From positions 1 to 64,000 of the forward strand of contig JADLZK010011203.1 of assembly GCA_015847255.1 (NCBI GenBank): 64,000 bases of DNA. Direction: 5' to 3'. Numbering within the stretch: the stretch's first letter is position 1; every line of letters begins with the position of its first letter. This DNA is from Hyparrhenia diplandra (lineage: Eukaryota; Streptophyta; Magnoliopsida; Poales; Poaceae). A program made the position numbers and the translations under genes. Shown here piece by piece: positions 1-13,186 of this stretch. The notes under the pieces are model-generated. The model saw only the letters and a list, made by a program, of their open reading frames with translations, was not told the DNA's origin and did no database searches.

Positions 1-1341
1 GATTTCCCGGATGTTTTTCGGAGGACCTACGGATTGCCACCCGATAGGGATGTTGAGTTTGCAATAGAGCTAATTCTAGGAACCGCCCCTATATCTAGGA
101 GACCCTACCGAATGCCACCCAATGAACTAGCGAGTTGAAATGCTGGTCGAGAGTTGCATGAGAAAGGTTTGATTAGACCTAATTCCTCACCTTGGGATGT
201 CCGGCATTGTTTGTAAAGAAGAAGGATCGGTCGTTAAGAATGTGTGTGGATTATAGGCCACTCAATGTGATTATTTGTCAGAATAAATATCCCTTGCCCG
301 CGTTGACATTCTTTTTGACCGGTTGTCTCGGGCAAAGTTTTCTCAAAGATAGACCTTACCGTTCGGGGTACCACAGTTAAAAATCAGACCACGGGATATA
401 CCTAAAAAGCTTTTTCAATGAGGTATGGGTTGTGCAGTATCTCGTCATGTCGCCGGCACGATGAATGCTCCAACTCATTTCATGTGCTTGATGAATTCGG
501 TGTTTATGCGAATTGGATAAATTCATGGTCCTATTCATCGATGACATATTGGTGTATTGCGAGAATGAAGAAGAGCATCTTGAGCATTTGAGGATAGTTT
601 TGCGCGAGACTCGAGAGATCATAAATTGTATGCTAAGTTTAGTAAGTGCGAAGTTTTGGGTGAAGAAAGTGCATTTTTAGGACACGTGTTATCGAGGGCC
701 GGAATTTGGTGGACCCTAGTAAGGTACAAGAAGTCATGGATTTGGAAGGCAGGTCTCGGTTTACGAGATTGGCGGAGTTTTCTTGGGTTAGCGAGGATAC
801 TATCGTCGGTTTATACCTAATTTCTCCAAGATAGCCAAACCCATGACCCGATTGTTCAGGAAGGAAGAAAAATTCATGTGGACAGGAGTGCGAGCGGCGT
901 TTCATACATTACAAAGCTTTGTTGACTACATACGCTCTGTGCTTGCACAACGACATTGAGAAACCCTTTGATGTGTATTGTGGCGCATGTGGTGCGGGAT
1001 TGGGATGCGTGCTCATGCGGGAAGGCGGGGGTTATTGCGTATGCATCTCGGCGACTAAGGAAGCATGAGGTTAATTATCCAACCCATGACTTAGAACTTC
1101 TTTGCCGTGGTACATGCATTGAAGATTTGGCGTCATTACTTACTTTTCGGTAATGTATGTCATGTCTATACGGACCATAAGAGCTTGAAGTACATTTTCA
1201 CTCAAGAGGAGTTGAATATGAGGCAGAGGAGATGGTTAGAGCTGATAAAAGATTATAACTTGGAATTGCATTATCATCCGGGCAAAGCCAATGTTGTCGC
1301 GGATGCTTTGAGTAGGAAAGTACATTGTTTGTTGGGACAAG

Positions 1342-2022
1342 TTGAATCAGAGGAGGCTTTTCCTCCTATGCATCCGACTATCCTATGCAATATCCAATTG
1401 CAAAATGAACTTGAGAGCGAGGATTATTGAGAGTCGAGAAAGTGGGATCTCGTTTATCAAGAAGAAGCTTGAGAAAGAGCCTAGTGATCACTTTCGAGTT
1501 GATGAGAATGGTATTCTTTGGTATGATGATTGTCTAGTCGTACCTAAAAATCAGGAGTTGAGGGACCAGATTCTAGCAGAAGCACACTCATCTAAGTTAT
1601 CTATCCACCCGGGTAGTAACAAGATGTATCGGGATTTAAGAACTAGATTTTGGTGGACCAAAATGAGAAAGGAGATTGCTGCACATGTGGCTAGATGCGA
1701 TAATTGTTGTAGAGTTAAAGCTATTCATATGAAGCCTGCAGGATTATTGCAACCATTGCCAATTCCTTATTGGAAATGGGATGATATTACTATGGACCTT
1801 ATTGTTGGATTGCCATGTACCCAGAAAGGATTTGATTCTATTTGGGTGATTGTGGATCGTTTGACCAAAGTTGCCCATTTCATTCCTATCAACATCACCT
1901 ATGAACCCCACCAATATGCAGAACTATACATCTCGCAATTAGTTCGTCTACATGGAGTGCCCAAATCGATAGTGTTGGATCATGGATCAACTTGGACTAA
2001 TCGATTTTGGGAGTGTTTGTAG
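1342..2022 (+). pseudogene. Integrase segment of the gypsy pol
   Basis: This is the longest uninterrupted piece of the relic, about 226 codons. It holds the zinc-binding region (HPGSNKMYRDLRTRFWW, then CDNCCRVKA), the start of the catalytic core (WDDITMDLIVGLP, IWVIVDRLTKVAHFIP) and the second conserved aspartate (VLDHGSTWTNRFW). A stop follows at about 2020, although integrase-like sequence continues to about 2200 (HPQTTGQTERVNQ-like reading near 2065-2100). In life it would join element cDNA to chromosomal DNA. Here it is truncated and disconnected from RT, so it is inactive. Confidence 0.85.
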
Positions 2023-2659
2023 GAAGCCCTAGGTACCAAATTAGTTCATAGTTCCGCCTACCATCCTCAAACCACAGGCCAAACAGAGCGAGTAAACCAA
2101 ATATTAGAAGATATGTTGAGGGCATGTGTGTTGTCATTAAAAAGGTTTGTGGGATAAGTGGTTGCCATTAGCGAGTTTTTAGGTATAATAATAGTTATCA
2201 AGTTAGCATCAAGATGGCGCCATTTGAAGCATTATACGGTAGGAAATGTAGAACACCCCCGAGGCTGGGTAGAGGCGGGAGATCGGACTTATTATGGCAT
2301 TGACCTAGTAGATTGCTGGCGAGAAAGTGAGAGTGACAAAGCAACACATGAAAGCTGCTCAAGACCATCATATGAGCTATATCTGAGATAGGCTGAGAAA
2401 GCAAATAGAGTTTAGCGTTGGTGACTTTGTCTATTTGAAGGTATCACCGATGAAAAGAGTGCAACATTTTGGGTGAAGCGAAAGTTAGCCCTAGGTTTGT
2501 AGGCCCTTATCGGATTATTGCTAGGAAAGGGAGAGTAGCATATCGATTCGCGGTTGGTTAAGGAAATGAGAACCATTTTAGTGTTTTCCACGTCTCTGGC
2601 GAAGAAGTGTTTGAGAGTTCCGAGAAGAACAAGTGCCAATTCGAATGTTGAGGTTGATC

Positions 2660-2835
2660 AAGATCGACCTATTTTGAGAGACTGTAAAAGGTGTTAGACA
2701 CCAAGGAGAGAGCCACAAGAAGCAAAATAGTTAAACAATGTAAGATCCTATGGAGTAATCATGGGGAGAATGATGCAACATGGGAAACGATGTGAGTATC
2801 TCGAGGAGAAACTACCCCAAAGTTTTATCACGAGC
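2660..2835 (+). pseudogene. Chromodomain remnant at the end of gypsy pol
   Basis: Reading in two frames, the stretch resembles the C-terminal chromodomain of plant chromoviruses: a VLDTKERATRSK-like lead-in, then SNHGENDATWET and EYLEEKLP. In such elements this module binds histone marks and guides integration. A frameshift between the last two blocks, and its short length, show that it is dead. It is the main reason for placing the element among chromoviruses. Confidence is moderate because it was recognised by eye. Confidence 0.6.
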
Positions 2836-2884
2836 GGTTAGCCTTACCAAATCTCGGGGACGAGATTCTTTTTAGGGAAAGATT

Positions 2885-5800
2885 TGTAACACCCTAGGTG
2901 TTAAGCATCTCTTTGCATGAGCATTTGCATAGCATAATCATCATTTCATGCATAACCATGTTAGTAGTGACATTCATCGTTGATTTGACTTCAATTTATA
3001 TTTGTTTGATCTAGCTACTATGGAATGTTAGCTATAATGTGGTTTTGGACCTAAATTGTGCCTAGTTACATTTTTTGACATAATTTAGGACCATGTTTGA
3101 GCTTGTGAATTTTTTTTTTTGGAAAATATTTATAAATTTGCCCTAGAGCTTCATACCCTTTTTGAGTCATTTTGAAATCCTTTTCAAAAGTGCATGTTAG
3201 AGTGGTTGTTAGCCAAAAGTGCTCCATATATGAAATGTAGTACTTTTTTATATAGATCAAAAATTCTTCTATGAGCTCCTTGTGAAAATGCATACAAGAG
3301 GTTCAAATAGGGCCCAACAATTTGGGTCAAATTTGAATTTGAATTTAAACTCTCTTTTCTCTAGGTGATGCATACCTTGCTTTTTTAATTTTTAGTTCCA
3401 AATCTAGGCCGAACCGGGGAGAAGTTCATTGAGACTTTTGTAGCTTATGAAATTCTCTACAAAATTGGTGTTTTGAGTTTTTCCAAATTCGCCTTGCGAA
3501 TCTCGGCGTGGGGAATAAAAACGAGGGCAAAAGGTCGAGAGGGGAGGACCTCGGCGGCCGTCGGTGCCCGACCGCCGCCGACATGGCGCGCGTGAGGGCG
3601 CCGATGCGGCTCGGATCTCGCGAGCGGCTGCGATGCCGCATAAATAGGGCGAGCAACAGGTTGCCCTAACCCTAAATGCATTCCGGCGCCGCCCCGCCCG
3701 GCCGTTTCAGCGCGGGCAAAGCGCCGCCCTTGGCGCCCCGCCGCCGTCCGCCATTTCGCCCGCCCGCGTTCCACCGCCGCCACCGCGCAAACCGCCTCAA
3801 ACTAGATCCCTAGCATAAGCCATGACTTGCTCTACTTAGTGCCGTCGGCGAAACAAGGTAAAGACGGTAAAGCCATCCATTTAAGCCTTTCCGCGTCGCC
3901 CGGCGGCCGGTCCGCCATGCCCCGCTGCCCGTGCTCAAGCTCGTCGAGCTGATTTAGATCAGTCCTAGGGTCTTGTTCTTCGCCGTGTTATAGCATCGCC
4001 TCGAGGTGCTTGAGCTCATGCATGAATCGGTTGAGTTAGTGTCGCCTGCCGTTTAGTCGAAGCAGCGTGCTCGCCGCCCTTCTGCTCGCCGCCCGCCGCC
4101 CGTGCATGTTCCGCGGTTCGCTTCGGATGAGCTTCTTCAAGCGCGAAACCGCCATGCATGTCACCCATGAGTTCAGCCAGGTCGGGAGCGAGGTGTAGGT
4201 CATTTGGTTTTTGCCACTGGAATGGCTTATCGCCGTCGATCCGCGCCGTCGTCATCGCTTGTTGCAGCGCATGTGCGGTGTATGCTCGAGCGACCTCCTA
4301 AGCTCCCAAATCGCTTTGCATGTCACTTGTGTCACTCGGTCGAGAATGGGCGATGGGTTGCCGTTATTCACGAGGGAAAGCGGTCGGACCGCCCGCCCGT
4401 CAGCGCCGCCCGCAGCGCCGTCGCTTCGCCGCCCGCAGCGCTAAGTCGATTTCCGTTGGGGGTTGTTGCATGGATCGATAGATCTCGTCAAAGGGATGCC
4501 GTAGATGCCCTTGGTTCGTCGGAAACCCACCGCCCGGCGGATATCTGTCGCACCCACCCGCGTGCTTGCTCAGGTGTCGACACGCGGGTCCCAGCGTCGG
4601 CCGGTTTTCTTTTTTTTACATTTTTCGGTTTTGTTTTAAAAAGCTTTGGAAATTCATAACTTCCGGTCATTTTAGGTGTTTTTGAGTGAAAGAAATTTTG
4701 CCATGCTTGTTAAGTGATAGACTAAAGTATAAAAATATGAAACCCTATTTTCCAACAGTTTTTATATATGGTTATATCTAGGGCCATAAATGCATGGAAA
4801 ATGAGAAAATCCATATCTTTTAATTGGTGCAAGATAAAAATATGCTTCCTGTACAAAATATTCTTGTTTTTGTGAGTAGAATCCAGGAAAAATATCATGC
4901 ATAGTATGTTCTGTGAAAGAAATGTGATTTCCTATTTATGTGCCATTTTAGGTGTGATATTTGGAAAATCATAGGAAAATAATTACTAGGGTTTTGGATG
5001 TGAAACATTGTGTGGCTGGTTTTGATAGGTTTGAGTAGCTTGTTATACTCACAAATCTGTTGTCGACACTTTTCATAATACAAAGTATTTTCACATCATG
5101 TTTCAATGCCTCCTAGTGATTTTTTGTGTAGGGCTGTATATGCATGATCTTGCCATGAAATTTTTATGGTAGCCTATGTAGGTCAGTAGGATGCTCTGGT
5201 AATTTTGTAGATTTTCCTTATGTGTTTATGTATTTATCATAATTATGTTGCATAGGAAATACCACGGAAATGCATGTTTATGTGAGGGTAATATGTTTTG
5301 GTTGATATACTAGTTGCTCCTAGCATGATTAGGACCTGTTGATGTGCTTAATTGGATAGCCTTGTGTTTTGGTAAACTAGTTTAATTCTAGCTTTTGTAA
5401 TTAAAGTGTGCATATGTAGTGGATATTTAGGGCATGTCATTTTATGTGCTTTAATTCATCTTTTAGCTTGAACAGTAGATTTATTTGGTAGATTATGACT
5501 TGTCTTGCTTGCTGGAAAAGTTCTAGATGAAGTGCATGCTTGAGTAATTTATTAGAGATGTCCTAAGTTGTAGTTTGTCTAAAAACAGAGCCTCTGTTTT
5601 TCCTGTTTTCGAGGCTGTAGATGGCAGAATCAGGTTGAGAGTGTATTGAATGATTTGTAGGAAATTTAGTTAGCTTTCCAATGAGTATTTGTTTGCTAGA
5701 TTTGGGTTGTAGAACTCTCGTGTAGGACTTTTTTACAGGCGGTAGGTCTAGCTGTCATTTTTCTGTAATTAGTGAGTTAGAGTGTTTTGCTTGATGTACA

Positions 5801-7600
5801 TTACTAGGGTTTCTTAGGTAGTTATGTTCGTGTTTCTACCGAAGAGATATGCACTTACTAGTATCATACATCATGAAGCATTCATTCATCATTCAATTGG
5901 AGTTACATGCAAGTATATGTTTATGCACTTGTAGTAATCTTTTCTCCATCATATGCATCATCTCGGGATCAGGAGAAGTGATAGAGGAGCTGATCGAGGA
6001 GTAGACCGGGAGCTTCACCACCTCGGAGTGCAGCTAGAAGAGGTCATCGGAGGAGGAGAGTCAACCGTCGAGCTTCACGAGTGCCGAGCACGCGTGCGCT
6101 ATGTTCTCTTGAGGCAAGCCCGGGAGCATTCGCGCCTTTCTATTCTTCTCAATTAATTTGACTTGAGTCTTTTATATGTTTCATGCATTAAGTTTAGAAA
6201 AATGCTTGAAACCGTTGTTACCTGTGAGATCCTTGCTGAAGTTGCCCTATCCTATTTTGGAGTCTAGGTTAAATGCTCGGTATCATGATTGCATTGAAGC
6301 GGTGATTCCGGTCACTTGAGAGAATGTTGTGAACAATCACATGGGTGATTGTCAAGCTGCTGCTGAAAACCTGATTAATAAAACATGTGAGATTGGATGG
6401 ATATTATGGTCTTTCCATCGATCGATTAAGGCTGAAAAACTTTTTGTCGGAAGGCGGTCGGAAGTTGAGCGTACTGTTCATATAGTAGGCTCCGCCGAGT
6501 CGTGAGCCCAAGCTTGTAGGAATGTTAGGGGCGGCTTTGCCCGGCTTTATCACTCCTCCTTTGGCGTGGTAGGTTGGGATTGATTGGGGCAAGCGGATGC
6601 GGATGAAGCGTTGTCTTGGTCGCGCACTTGGTGTGCAGAAGGGAGGGTAGCCGGCGGGGGGGAGGGACATCGACCCCTAACGTCTGGATGTGATTAGGGC
6701 TACCTTTGCAAAGTAGACCTAGTGTATATGGGGGTATTCGCCAACCTGGTTTGCAATCGATTCGAATCGCCATCTCTCCGGATAGTGAGAACCCGAGTTG
6801 TTTCAGCGGCATCGTTGTCTTAATATCACAATATATGTTATATTTATAATCTTTATTTCTTTGTTAAAATATTGATCAAGTTACTTATCTTTGTTATTTA
6901 TATTCTTGAGCAAATGTTTTAATCTTGACCTCACGGGATCTACGGTTATGCATATAATAATAACCTTTTAACTTGGAAAATACAAGTAGTATCGTAGGCT
7001 CACTAATCAACTTTATTTTTTGAAGCTAATGTGAGTCACCCAAACCCCGGATAAAGCCTAGCATGATCCTTGGAGTCTTTTATTTTATTTTGTCGGTAAG
7101 TCTAGTCTATTTGAGTATTTGTGTACTCGGGGGTTTTATTCCCATTGTTGCGCGAGGTGAGCATTTGTACCATGGGTGCTTTGTAAGACTTGTTTGTATC
7201 CTGCCGATGAGGGTAAAGGCGGGAGGCAAGGCATTCCATATCCCTTGTCTTATCTTTGTTGCGGGGGTTGACTAATTCTTGGCACTACCTTATCTTTATT
7301 TCGGCTGAACACTATTTGGTTTTCAAAAATCTTTGCTTTTGTACTCACGAACCTGAATTTGTAATAAATGGTACATCGCACTCGATATTAATATATGTTC
7401 GACTTTGGTTTGAAATACTGCAGATTATACTCGCGAGCTCAACGATCTTGGTTGTATTGTTGATGAGTTTGAAATCACTTTCGAAATTTCGGAATACTTA
7501 GGGTTTATATGGACTCAAGCGTAAGCTGCGATTGCCGGTGATTGCGAATTATACTTGATTTCTTATAAATTGGTCGGCTACATCCACGGACCGGGCGGCG
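2885..7600 (+). mobile_element. 3' LTR of the chromovirus (right end uncertain)
   Basis: A purine-rich tract (tagggaaagat, 2874-2884) is followed by TGTAACACCCTAGGTGTTA, a common opening of long chromovirus LTRs. The LTR body includes a GC-rich block at 3530-4570 with a CCCTAACCCTAA box near 3664, an AT-rich middle at 4600-5950, and more mixed sequence to about 7570. I could not see a convincing terminal CA plus target duplication because the 5' LTR lies outside the window. The end is therefore approximate; GC-rich sequence to about 7960 might still belong. No intact gene is seen in the interval. Confidence 0.55.
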
Positions 7601-8793
7601 GGTGGCTAACCCATGATGGGCGACACTTGGGACATTGACAAGTGCAAATGTGTACATGTCGGGGGCGGCTTATGGACTACGCTACTCGCGTGGAGGTTTG
7701 GTGGTTTGTCCTCAAAACCATCGGCGGAGGTTTGTTGGTTTGTCCTCAAAACCATGGCGGCCCGGTTTCGTGGGTTTAGGCCATAAAACCGAGGGCGGAG
7801 GTTCCAATGCGAAGCGGATGGCACGTGGCGGCATCGGGGAGTTCGCGTCGGCGAAGCTACCGGTGAAGGTGCGGTGGTCGTCGGATGAAGAAAAAGAAAA
7901 AGCGGGCGGTTTTACCCCTAGAGGGTATTTGGGTTGTGTGCTTCATGTAAAGGGCGTTTTAGTCTTTTGATGTGCGCCTATATATATATATATGTGAAGG
8001 GGCTGATTGGGCAGCCATCCTTGGAGGAGTCACCCTCATTTGTTGTCTTGAGAGGGAGGCCATCAACTTTTGTGGCTATGTCATTTTGGGCCATCAACTT
8101 CAAAAGTGCATTTTTAGGTCCAACATCTTCACTTGTCTTTGCATTAATAGGACATATCCCTTCGGCTCATGTTTTTTAAACTACGTGGGCCGATCGCGTG
8201 GCGTCTAAAGCGGAATTTGCGCTGCGTCTTTGGCGTCAAAGCGGCCTCGTCGCGCTGCTCGGCCGGCACCTTTCCCACCGCGGTTGTCTTGGGCGCGACC
8301 CTCAGAGCTTCTCCCGCCCTTTGCTCAGGGCTCGAGATCAACATCGGGCCGACGTTCCCATCTGCGCCGCCCCGGCGACATGGCGATATCGTCATGGCGG
8401 GGCGCGCCTCCCCCGCGCTCACGCTTGTGCCCATGGAGGAGCTCATCGGTGCCCACCCTACCCGGCCGGGTATTTTGCCTCCTTACCGCTTCTTTGCCTC
8501 CGTCGTAGAAGCGGCCAATGCGGCTGCCATCCCCCCGAGCTCGGGCGGCAGCGTGAGCCTCCCGGCGCTTGCGTGCGACCATGGCGGCGCGGCGGTATAG
8601 TGAAAACGCCCGGCCCGCGGCGCAAGGCCCGCAACAGCCGGGAAGGCTGCGTTCCCCACCTGCCGTGCTCCTGCTGCGCTCGCGACCTAGCCGCGGTGAG
8701 GAAGAAAGGGAGGAAGGCGGTGGCGTTGGGAGCGATGTAGGAGGCGACGTGGTAGGCGCCGGGGAGGTCTCCTCTCTAGGATGGGGCGCTCGT
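7600..8793. other. Unassigned flank left of the CACTA element
   Basis: No gene is recognised. From 7680 to 7850 there are repeated phrases of the type ggtttgtcctcaaaacca. A (TA)n stretch occurs at 7978-7994. The part from 8200 to 8790 is GC-rich, with several overlapping short frames on both strands and no conserved motif. It continues, interrupted by the CACTA insertion, at 19166. It may be the tail of the preceding LTR element or an old unclassified repeat. Confidence 0.4.
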
Positions 8794-8819
8794 CACTACA
8801 AGAAACCCGTTGATCCATG
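8794..8819 (+). repeat. Left terminal inverted repeat of CACTA 1
   Basis: It begins CACTACAAGAAACCCG and pairs with 19137-19162 on the other strand with three mismatches. It abuts the CGT target duplication. In CACTA elements the TNP2-type transposase acts at this terminus. Confidence 0.93.
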
Positions 8820-9559
8820 GCCGATTTTCTATGGCGAAATTTGTTTGGTCACGGATTCACATGGGCTACCTCAAACCCAAACATGGATCAATTTACGTGA
8901 TGAATTATTATGGTTTCCATCATGATTTCGTTTCTTAGCCCAAACTTGGCCGATTAGCCCAAACCGTCCCTACCTCCCCGGTCCACCGTGCTAAATCGGC
9001 TGCCCTTCCTCCACCGTCCATTTCGCGCCGCGAAGCCACCTGTTGCCTTATTTGTCTACCTCGCGCCCCAATCCACCTTGCCGAGCTAATCCACCTCACC
9101 GCCGCCCCAATCCACCTTCGCCGCACAAATCCACCACCACCGCCACGCCCCAATCCACCTTGCCGCCGCGCAAATCCCACCATGTCGTCCCTTACCCGAT
9201 CCTCCTCGCCGTCCGCGAGAATCCACATCGCCGCCCGTGCCCAGTCCACCTCACCGCCCCAATCCCAATCCCGCGCCGCCGCGCCCACCTAATGTACCTC
9301 GTTGCGCGCGCTCAACAGCAGATCCCCCGCCAACTATGGCCGGGGGATTGTGCGCGAGCCTGAAAGTAGAAGGCAATTTGCACCGGTCGCTCTCCGTCCC
9401 TTGCCACCTCTGCTACCTTGCTTCAAGGTGAGTTCCCTTCCACCGCCTGCTTAGCCGTCATCATCTTATATTGTGCATGAGTGTAAATTAAAGTTTGTGT
9501 TTCCGCAATGCATGTTCGGATGGATAGAAGTTAGGTGCACGGCACACTATTTACTACTC

Positions 9560-9830
9560 AATATGTGAATGGTGTCCGCGAGTTTATGAATTTCATCAAA
9601 GAAAAATATCTTTGAGGATCAAACAATTCCCTGCCCATGCACTAAATGCCTTAATCGAAGTACTGCATCGGCGCACTATGAAGAATCACATTTTGTTGAA
9701 TGGCATGGACTGTACTTATACTCGGTGGGTACATCATGGAGAGGACATTAGTGTTCATGTGAATGAAGTCCACGCTTCAATTCCTATTTTGGATGTTGAT
9801 GAGGGTTCCATTTTGGATCTTTGATGAGGG
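9560..9830 (+). pseudogene. Transposase-associated N-terminal domain of TNP2, decayed
   Basis: Reading with frame changes gives NGVREFMNFIKEKY near 9570-9610, then a CPC-x-KC-like cysteine cluster near 9630-9660, then HILLNGMDCTYTRWVHHGE near 9685-9745. This order matches the plant transposase-associated domain that precedes TNP2 in En/Spm elements. The cysteine cluster and the TRWVHHGE block lie in different frames, so the gene is broken here. It belongs with the TNP2 pieces downstream at 10700-13186. Confidence 0.75.
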
Positions 9831-10699
9831 GTTCCATTAGTGTGGTGAGAATGACAACGATGTTGGTAAGCGGTTTGAGAGTTTGCTTAGGAACCTACAA
9901 AATGCGAGAAGGGGTTGGTAGTGGGGGAACCGAATCTGAAAATGGAAACAATGGTGGGGACAATGATGGAAAAAATGGTGAAAAGAGGAAGGCGTGTTTT
10001 TCTTGAAGAAATTTGCTAAAGGAGGCTAAGCATCGGCTTTATCTGGTTGTGCCAAATATTCAAGGTTAACATTTGTGATTACGATGCTTCATATGAAGTC
10101 ATTTTATAGGCATTTTCTGCATTCTTGAAGTTTCTAGCGGATGCATTCCCAGTACGCATTGCCAAGGTCATATGAAGAAGCAAAGCTTTAAAGGAATTAG
10201 GTCTTGGATATGATTCTATCCATGTGTGCATCAATAATTGCATTCTATTTTGAAGAGATTATGCTTCTCATGACAATTGTCCGGTTGTGGTATGTCAAGA
10301 TGGAAAGACCCAAAGAGGAAGAAGAAGAGAAAGTGTTAGGCATTTTCCATTGGTGCCTAGGCTCTGAGAGGCTATTTGTAACCAAGGAGAGTTGAATCGG
10401 ACACAATGGCACAAGTTGAAGAAAGCCTAGTGAGAAGGAAATGAGTCATCCGGTGACGGTGAGGCTTGGCAAGATTTTGACAAGGAATACCCAGATTTTC
10501 TTTGATAACCCTAGTAACCTAAGGCTTGGGTTAGCTTCTGGATGGATTTAATCCTTTTGGCAATTTTAACACGAAGTATAGCATGTGGCTTTGTCTTTGT
10601 TATGCCCTACAACCTTCCACCTTGGGAATGCATGGATCAGTCCAATCTAATGATGGCTCTGTTGATTCGGGACCGTGTTCACAGGAAAAGACTTTGACT

Positions 10700-11960
10700 T
10701 ATTTCTCTGACCTCTTGTTGAAGAATTGATTGAGCTTTGGAAGGGTGTGCCTTCTTATGATGCCATTCTTGATAAAGAGTTCACACTTCATGCAGTAGTG
10801 TTGTGGTGCATTCATGATTACCCAGCTCTGTCGACTTTGTCTGGGCGTACCACGAAAGGCTATTATGCTTGCACTCACTGTGACAAGAATCCTCTCTCTT
10901 ATGCCCTAAGGAATAAAATTGCATATATTGCACACTACCATATATGTTGCCAAGGGGACATAGTTTAAGGAAGGACAATGAATCTGAAAGTGGCCTTCAT
11001 GGAACCCATGATCCACCACGTAAATTTACCACGAGAAGAGCTCTTTGGCGGAATTAGAGAAAGTGAGTCATGTAAAACTTGGGATGCGGCAAAGGAAGCG
11101 AGCAAGAAAAGGAAAGCGCTCGACTTGGATAGTGGCAAAAATGCAAATGTGAAAATTTGGAGCGGGAGAGTGCATGCGTGGAATTTGGAGTATTGGAAAC
11201 ATTTGAAGGTTAGACATAATCTTGATGTCATGCACATTGAGAAGAACATATGTGAGAGCTTGCTTGGCACAATTCTTGAAATATATGGGAAGACTAAGGA
11301 CACTGAGTGAATGCTAGGCTTGACTGCAGTGACTTAGGAATTAAAAGAAAACTTGCAATTCATAGATGAAGATGATACTTACGAGATGCCTAGAGCTAGA
11401 TACAATTTGTCTAAAGATCAAAAGGCTATCTTTTGTAACTTTTTAATGGAGTTGAAGTTTTCGGATGGCTATTCTTCAAACATATCAAGATGTGTCGATC
11501 TTGATGGAAACAAGGTACAAGGCCTCAAAACACATGGCGCCATATTCTTTTTGCAAAAAGAATCTTACCTTTAGTTTCACGAGGCCTTGTTGATAAGGAT
11601 ATTTATGAAACAATAGCTGCTTTGGGAAACTTTTTTAAGAAATTGTGTAGCAAAACACATAACAAGGATGTGTTAGTGGAAATGAAAGAAAGAAATTGTT
11701 GTATTATTGTGCAAACTTGAGAAAATTTTCCCCGACTCTTTTTGATGTGATGTGGCACCTTGTTGTGCATTTGCACGAGGAGGCGCTACTCAGGGTCTTA
11801 AATGCGGTATGGGTGGATGTACCCCTGTTGAAAGGAGGTTGTACCCTTTGAAGCGCTATGTCGGGGGGAATAGGGCAAGACCGGAAGGTTCAATTGCAGA
11901 GGCATATATTGCAGATGAATGCCTAACATTTTGCTCAAAAGTACTTGGATGATGTTGAAA
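10700..11960 (+). pseudogene. TNP2-like CACTA transposase, catalytic region, broken
   Basis: Successive open pieces carry TNP2 hallmarks: FTLHAVVLWCIHDYPALSTL and RTTKGYYACTHC (10780-10880), HNLDVMHIEKNICESLLGTI (11215-11275), then LSKDQKAIFCNFL (11408-11446). Near 11845-11930 comes RLYPLKRYVGG with ARPEGSIAEAYIADE, the DUF4218 part. The cysteine pair YACTHC and the DVMHIEKN block are strongly conserved in this family. A stop before 11310-11350 and a frameshift between 11574 and 11752 interrupt it. In an intact element this protein would cut the CACTA ends. This copy is inactive by inspection. Confidence 0.85.
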
Positions 11961-12189
11961 CAAGATTTAATAGAGACCGAGAAATGTGGGGTTCTCCAAT
12001 GAGGAAGACTATGGTGCAGATGTGTTTGGGCATGGGTGAGATTTACCTCAGCACACGGAATTAGTATATGATGATGGTGCATTAGATGAAATGGGTTGGT
12101 ATGTTCTCAACAAGCGTAGTCAAGTTGATGACTATATCAAGTGCGTAATCACTTATTTTACGAACAAGCCTATATGATGCTCCTTCTTT

Positions 12190-13186
12190 TTGTTCATAAG
12201 GGTGACATTGTTCATTTTTTACAGAGAATTTAGTGCTGAATTGGAGAGTGAAGAGGTGCCTAACATTGAAAAACAATTCGACGTGGATTCAGGACTTGGT
12301 TCGGGAACTTGGTTAGATTTCATTCATTATCTATTACTAATTGTTGTCGGCATTGTACTATATTTCATTGTACTAATGTTTAATGTTCTATGTGGTATAC
12401 CGGATGTTGACAAAGAATCTGAGATGAGGAAGCGGTAGATGATGACATCTTTTCCTTGGCTTGTGGTCCAATGGTAAGAATCAACAAATACAAGTCATGT
12501 ATAGTTAATGGGGTGCGGTTTAACCACGGTGACCGTGACATGAATAAGAAGACTCGAGAATAGTGGAATAATGTCACTTTCGGCACACATAACAAGGCCC
12601 AAATTCAGTTCTATGGAAACTTAAAAGAGATCATCGAGTTAGAATATAGTGGTGATGATAGGTCGGTTGTCTTGTTCAAATGTGATTGGTATAAACTGGA
12701 TGGGAAGACTGGTCGAAAAGATGATGGGTTCTATAAAAGCATCAATGTTAGCAGGCTATGGTACAAAACTGATTCTTTAATTCTAGCTACTCAGGCCACA
12801 AAGGTGTTTTATTTGCCTGATACAAGATTTGGTAAAATTGGCAAGTTGTCCAAACATTTGACCATAGACATTTATACAATGTCGGTGAAACTTGTGTACC
12901 ATTTGATGGCCCTGCATATCAAGAGGAAACCTGTGTTGATGATCAAACCGAGGGTATTAGCCAATCTGTAGATGTTGAACCAGCCCTTGAGCTGCCTCTA
13001 CAGAGAGGTAATGAACCTGGACAAAGGTTTAAAGCTTCTGAGATTTCTCGTATGAGGAATGAAAGGTCAATTGCTGTATATGAAAGTGGTAGTGAAGATG
13101 AAGATGAAGTTCTTGATGACACTTTGGAAGAGTACTGCAGCGAGGAAGATGGAGGTCTACTTGAAGTCGACAACGATGGCGAGTAG
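12190..13186 (+). pseudogene. C-terminal TNP2 region (DUF4216-like), broken
   Basis: A reading near 12430-12660 includes CGPMVRINKYKSCIVNGVRF and NNVTFGTHNKAQIQFYGNL. It continues into a 99-codon open piece starting at 12672 with FKCDWYKLDGKTGRKDDGF and VFYLPDTRFGKIG, the usual DUF4216 pattern. An acidic tail (SEDEDEVLDDTLEEY) ends at a TAG at 13184-13186. One in-frame stop lies near 12560 and other breaks are present. This is the downstream part of the same transposase gene as 10700-11960. Confidence 0.78.

Larger units (their letters stand above)
1..2884 (+). pseudogene. Ty3/gypsy chromovirus pol, 3' part, decayed
   Basis: This is the downstream part of a gypsy polyprotein, cut by the left window edge. 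Reading across frames gives the lead-in to reverse transcriptase (DFPDVF, then FAIELILGTAPISRRPYRMP), fingers near 200-270 (FVKKKDRSLRMCVDYRPLN) and the catalytic FIDDILVY near 535-560. RNase H lies near 1160-1320 (YTDHKSLKY, ADALSRK) and integrase in 1430-2200. RT-RNaseH-integrase is the Ty3/gypsy order. Stops and frameshifts occur every few hundred bases, so no protein is made. The 3' LTR follows directly. The family call is firm. The Tekay/Del-like clade is an inference from the chromodomain trace and the long LTR. Confidence 0.9.

Noticed and set aside
3530..4660. GC-rich frames within the LTR as a host gene
   Set aside because: Overlapping short frames in both directions, no domain, and flanked by LTR sequence.
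8198..8740. 180-codon GC-rich frame left of CACTA 1
   Set aside because: Three overlapping frames of similar length on both strands, no domain, and Arg/Pro bias typical of GC-rich non-coding DNA.
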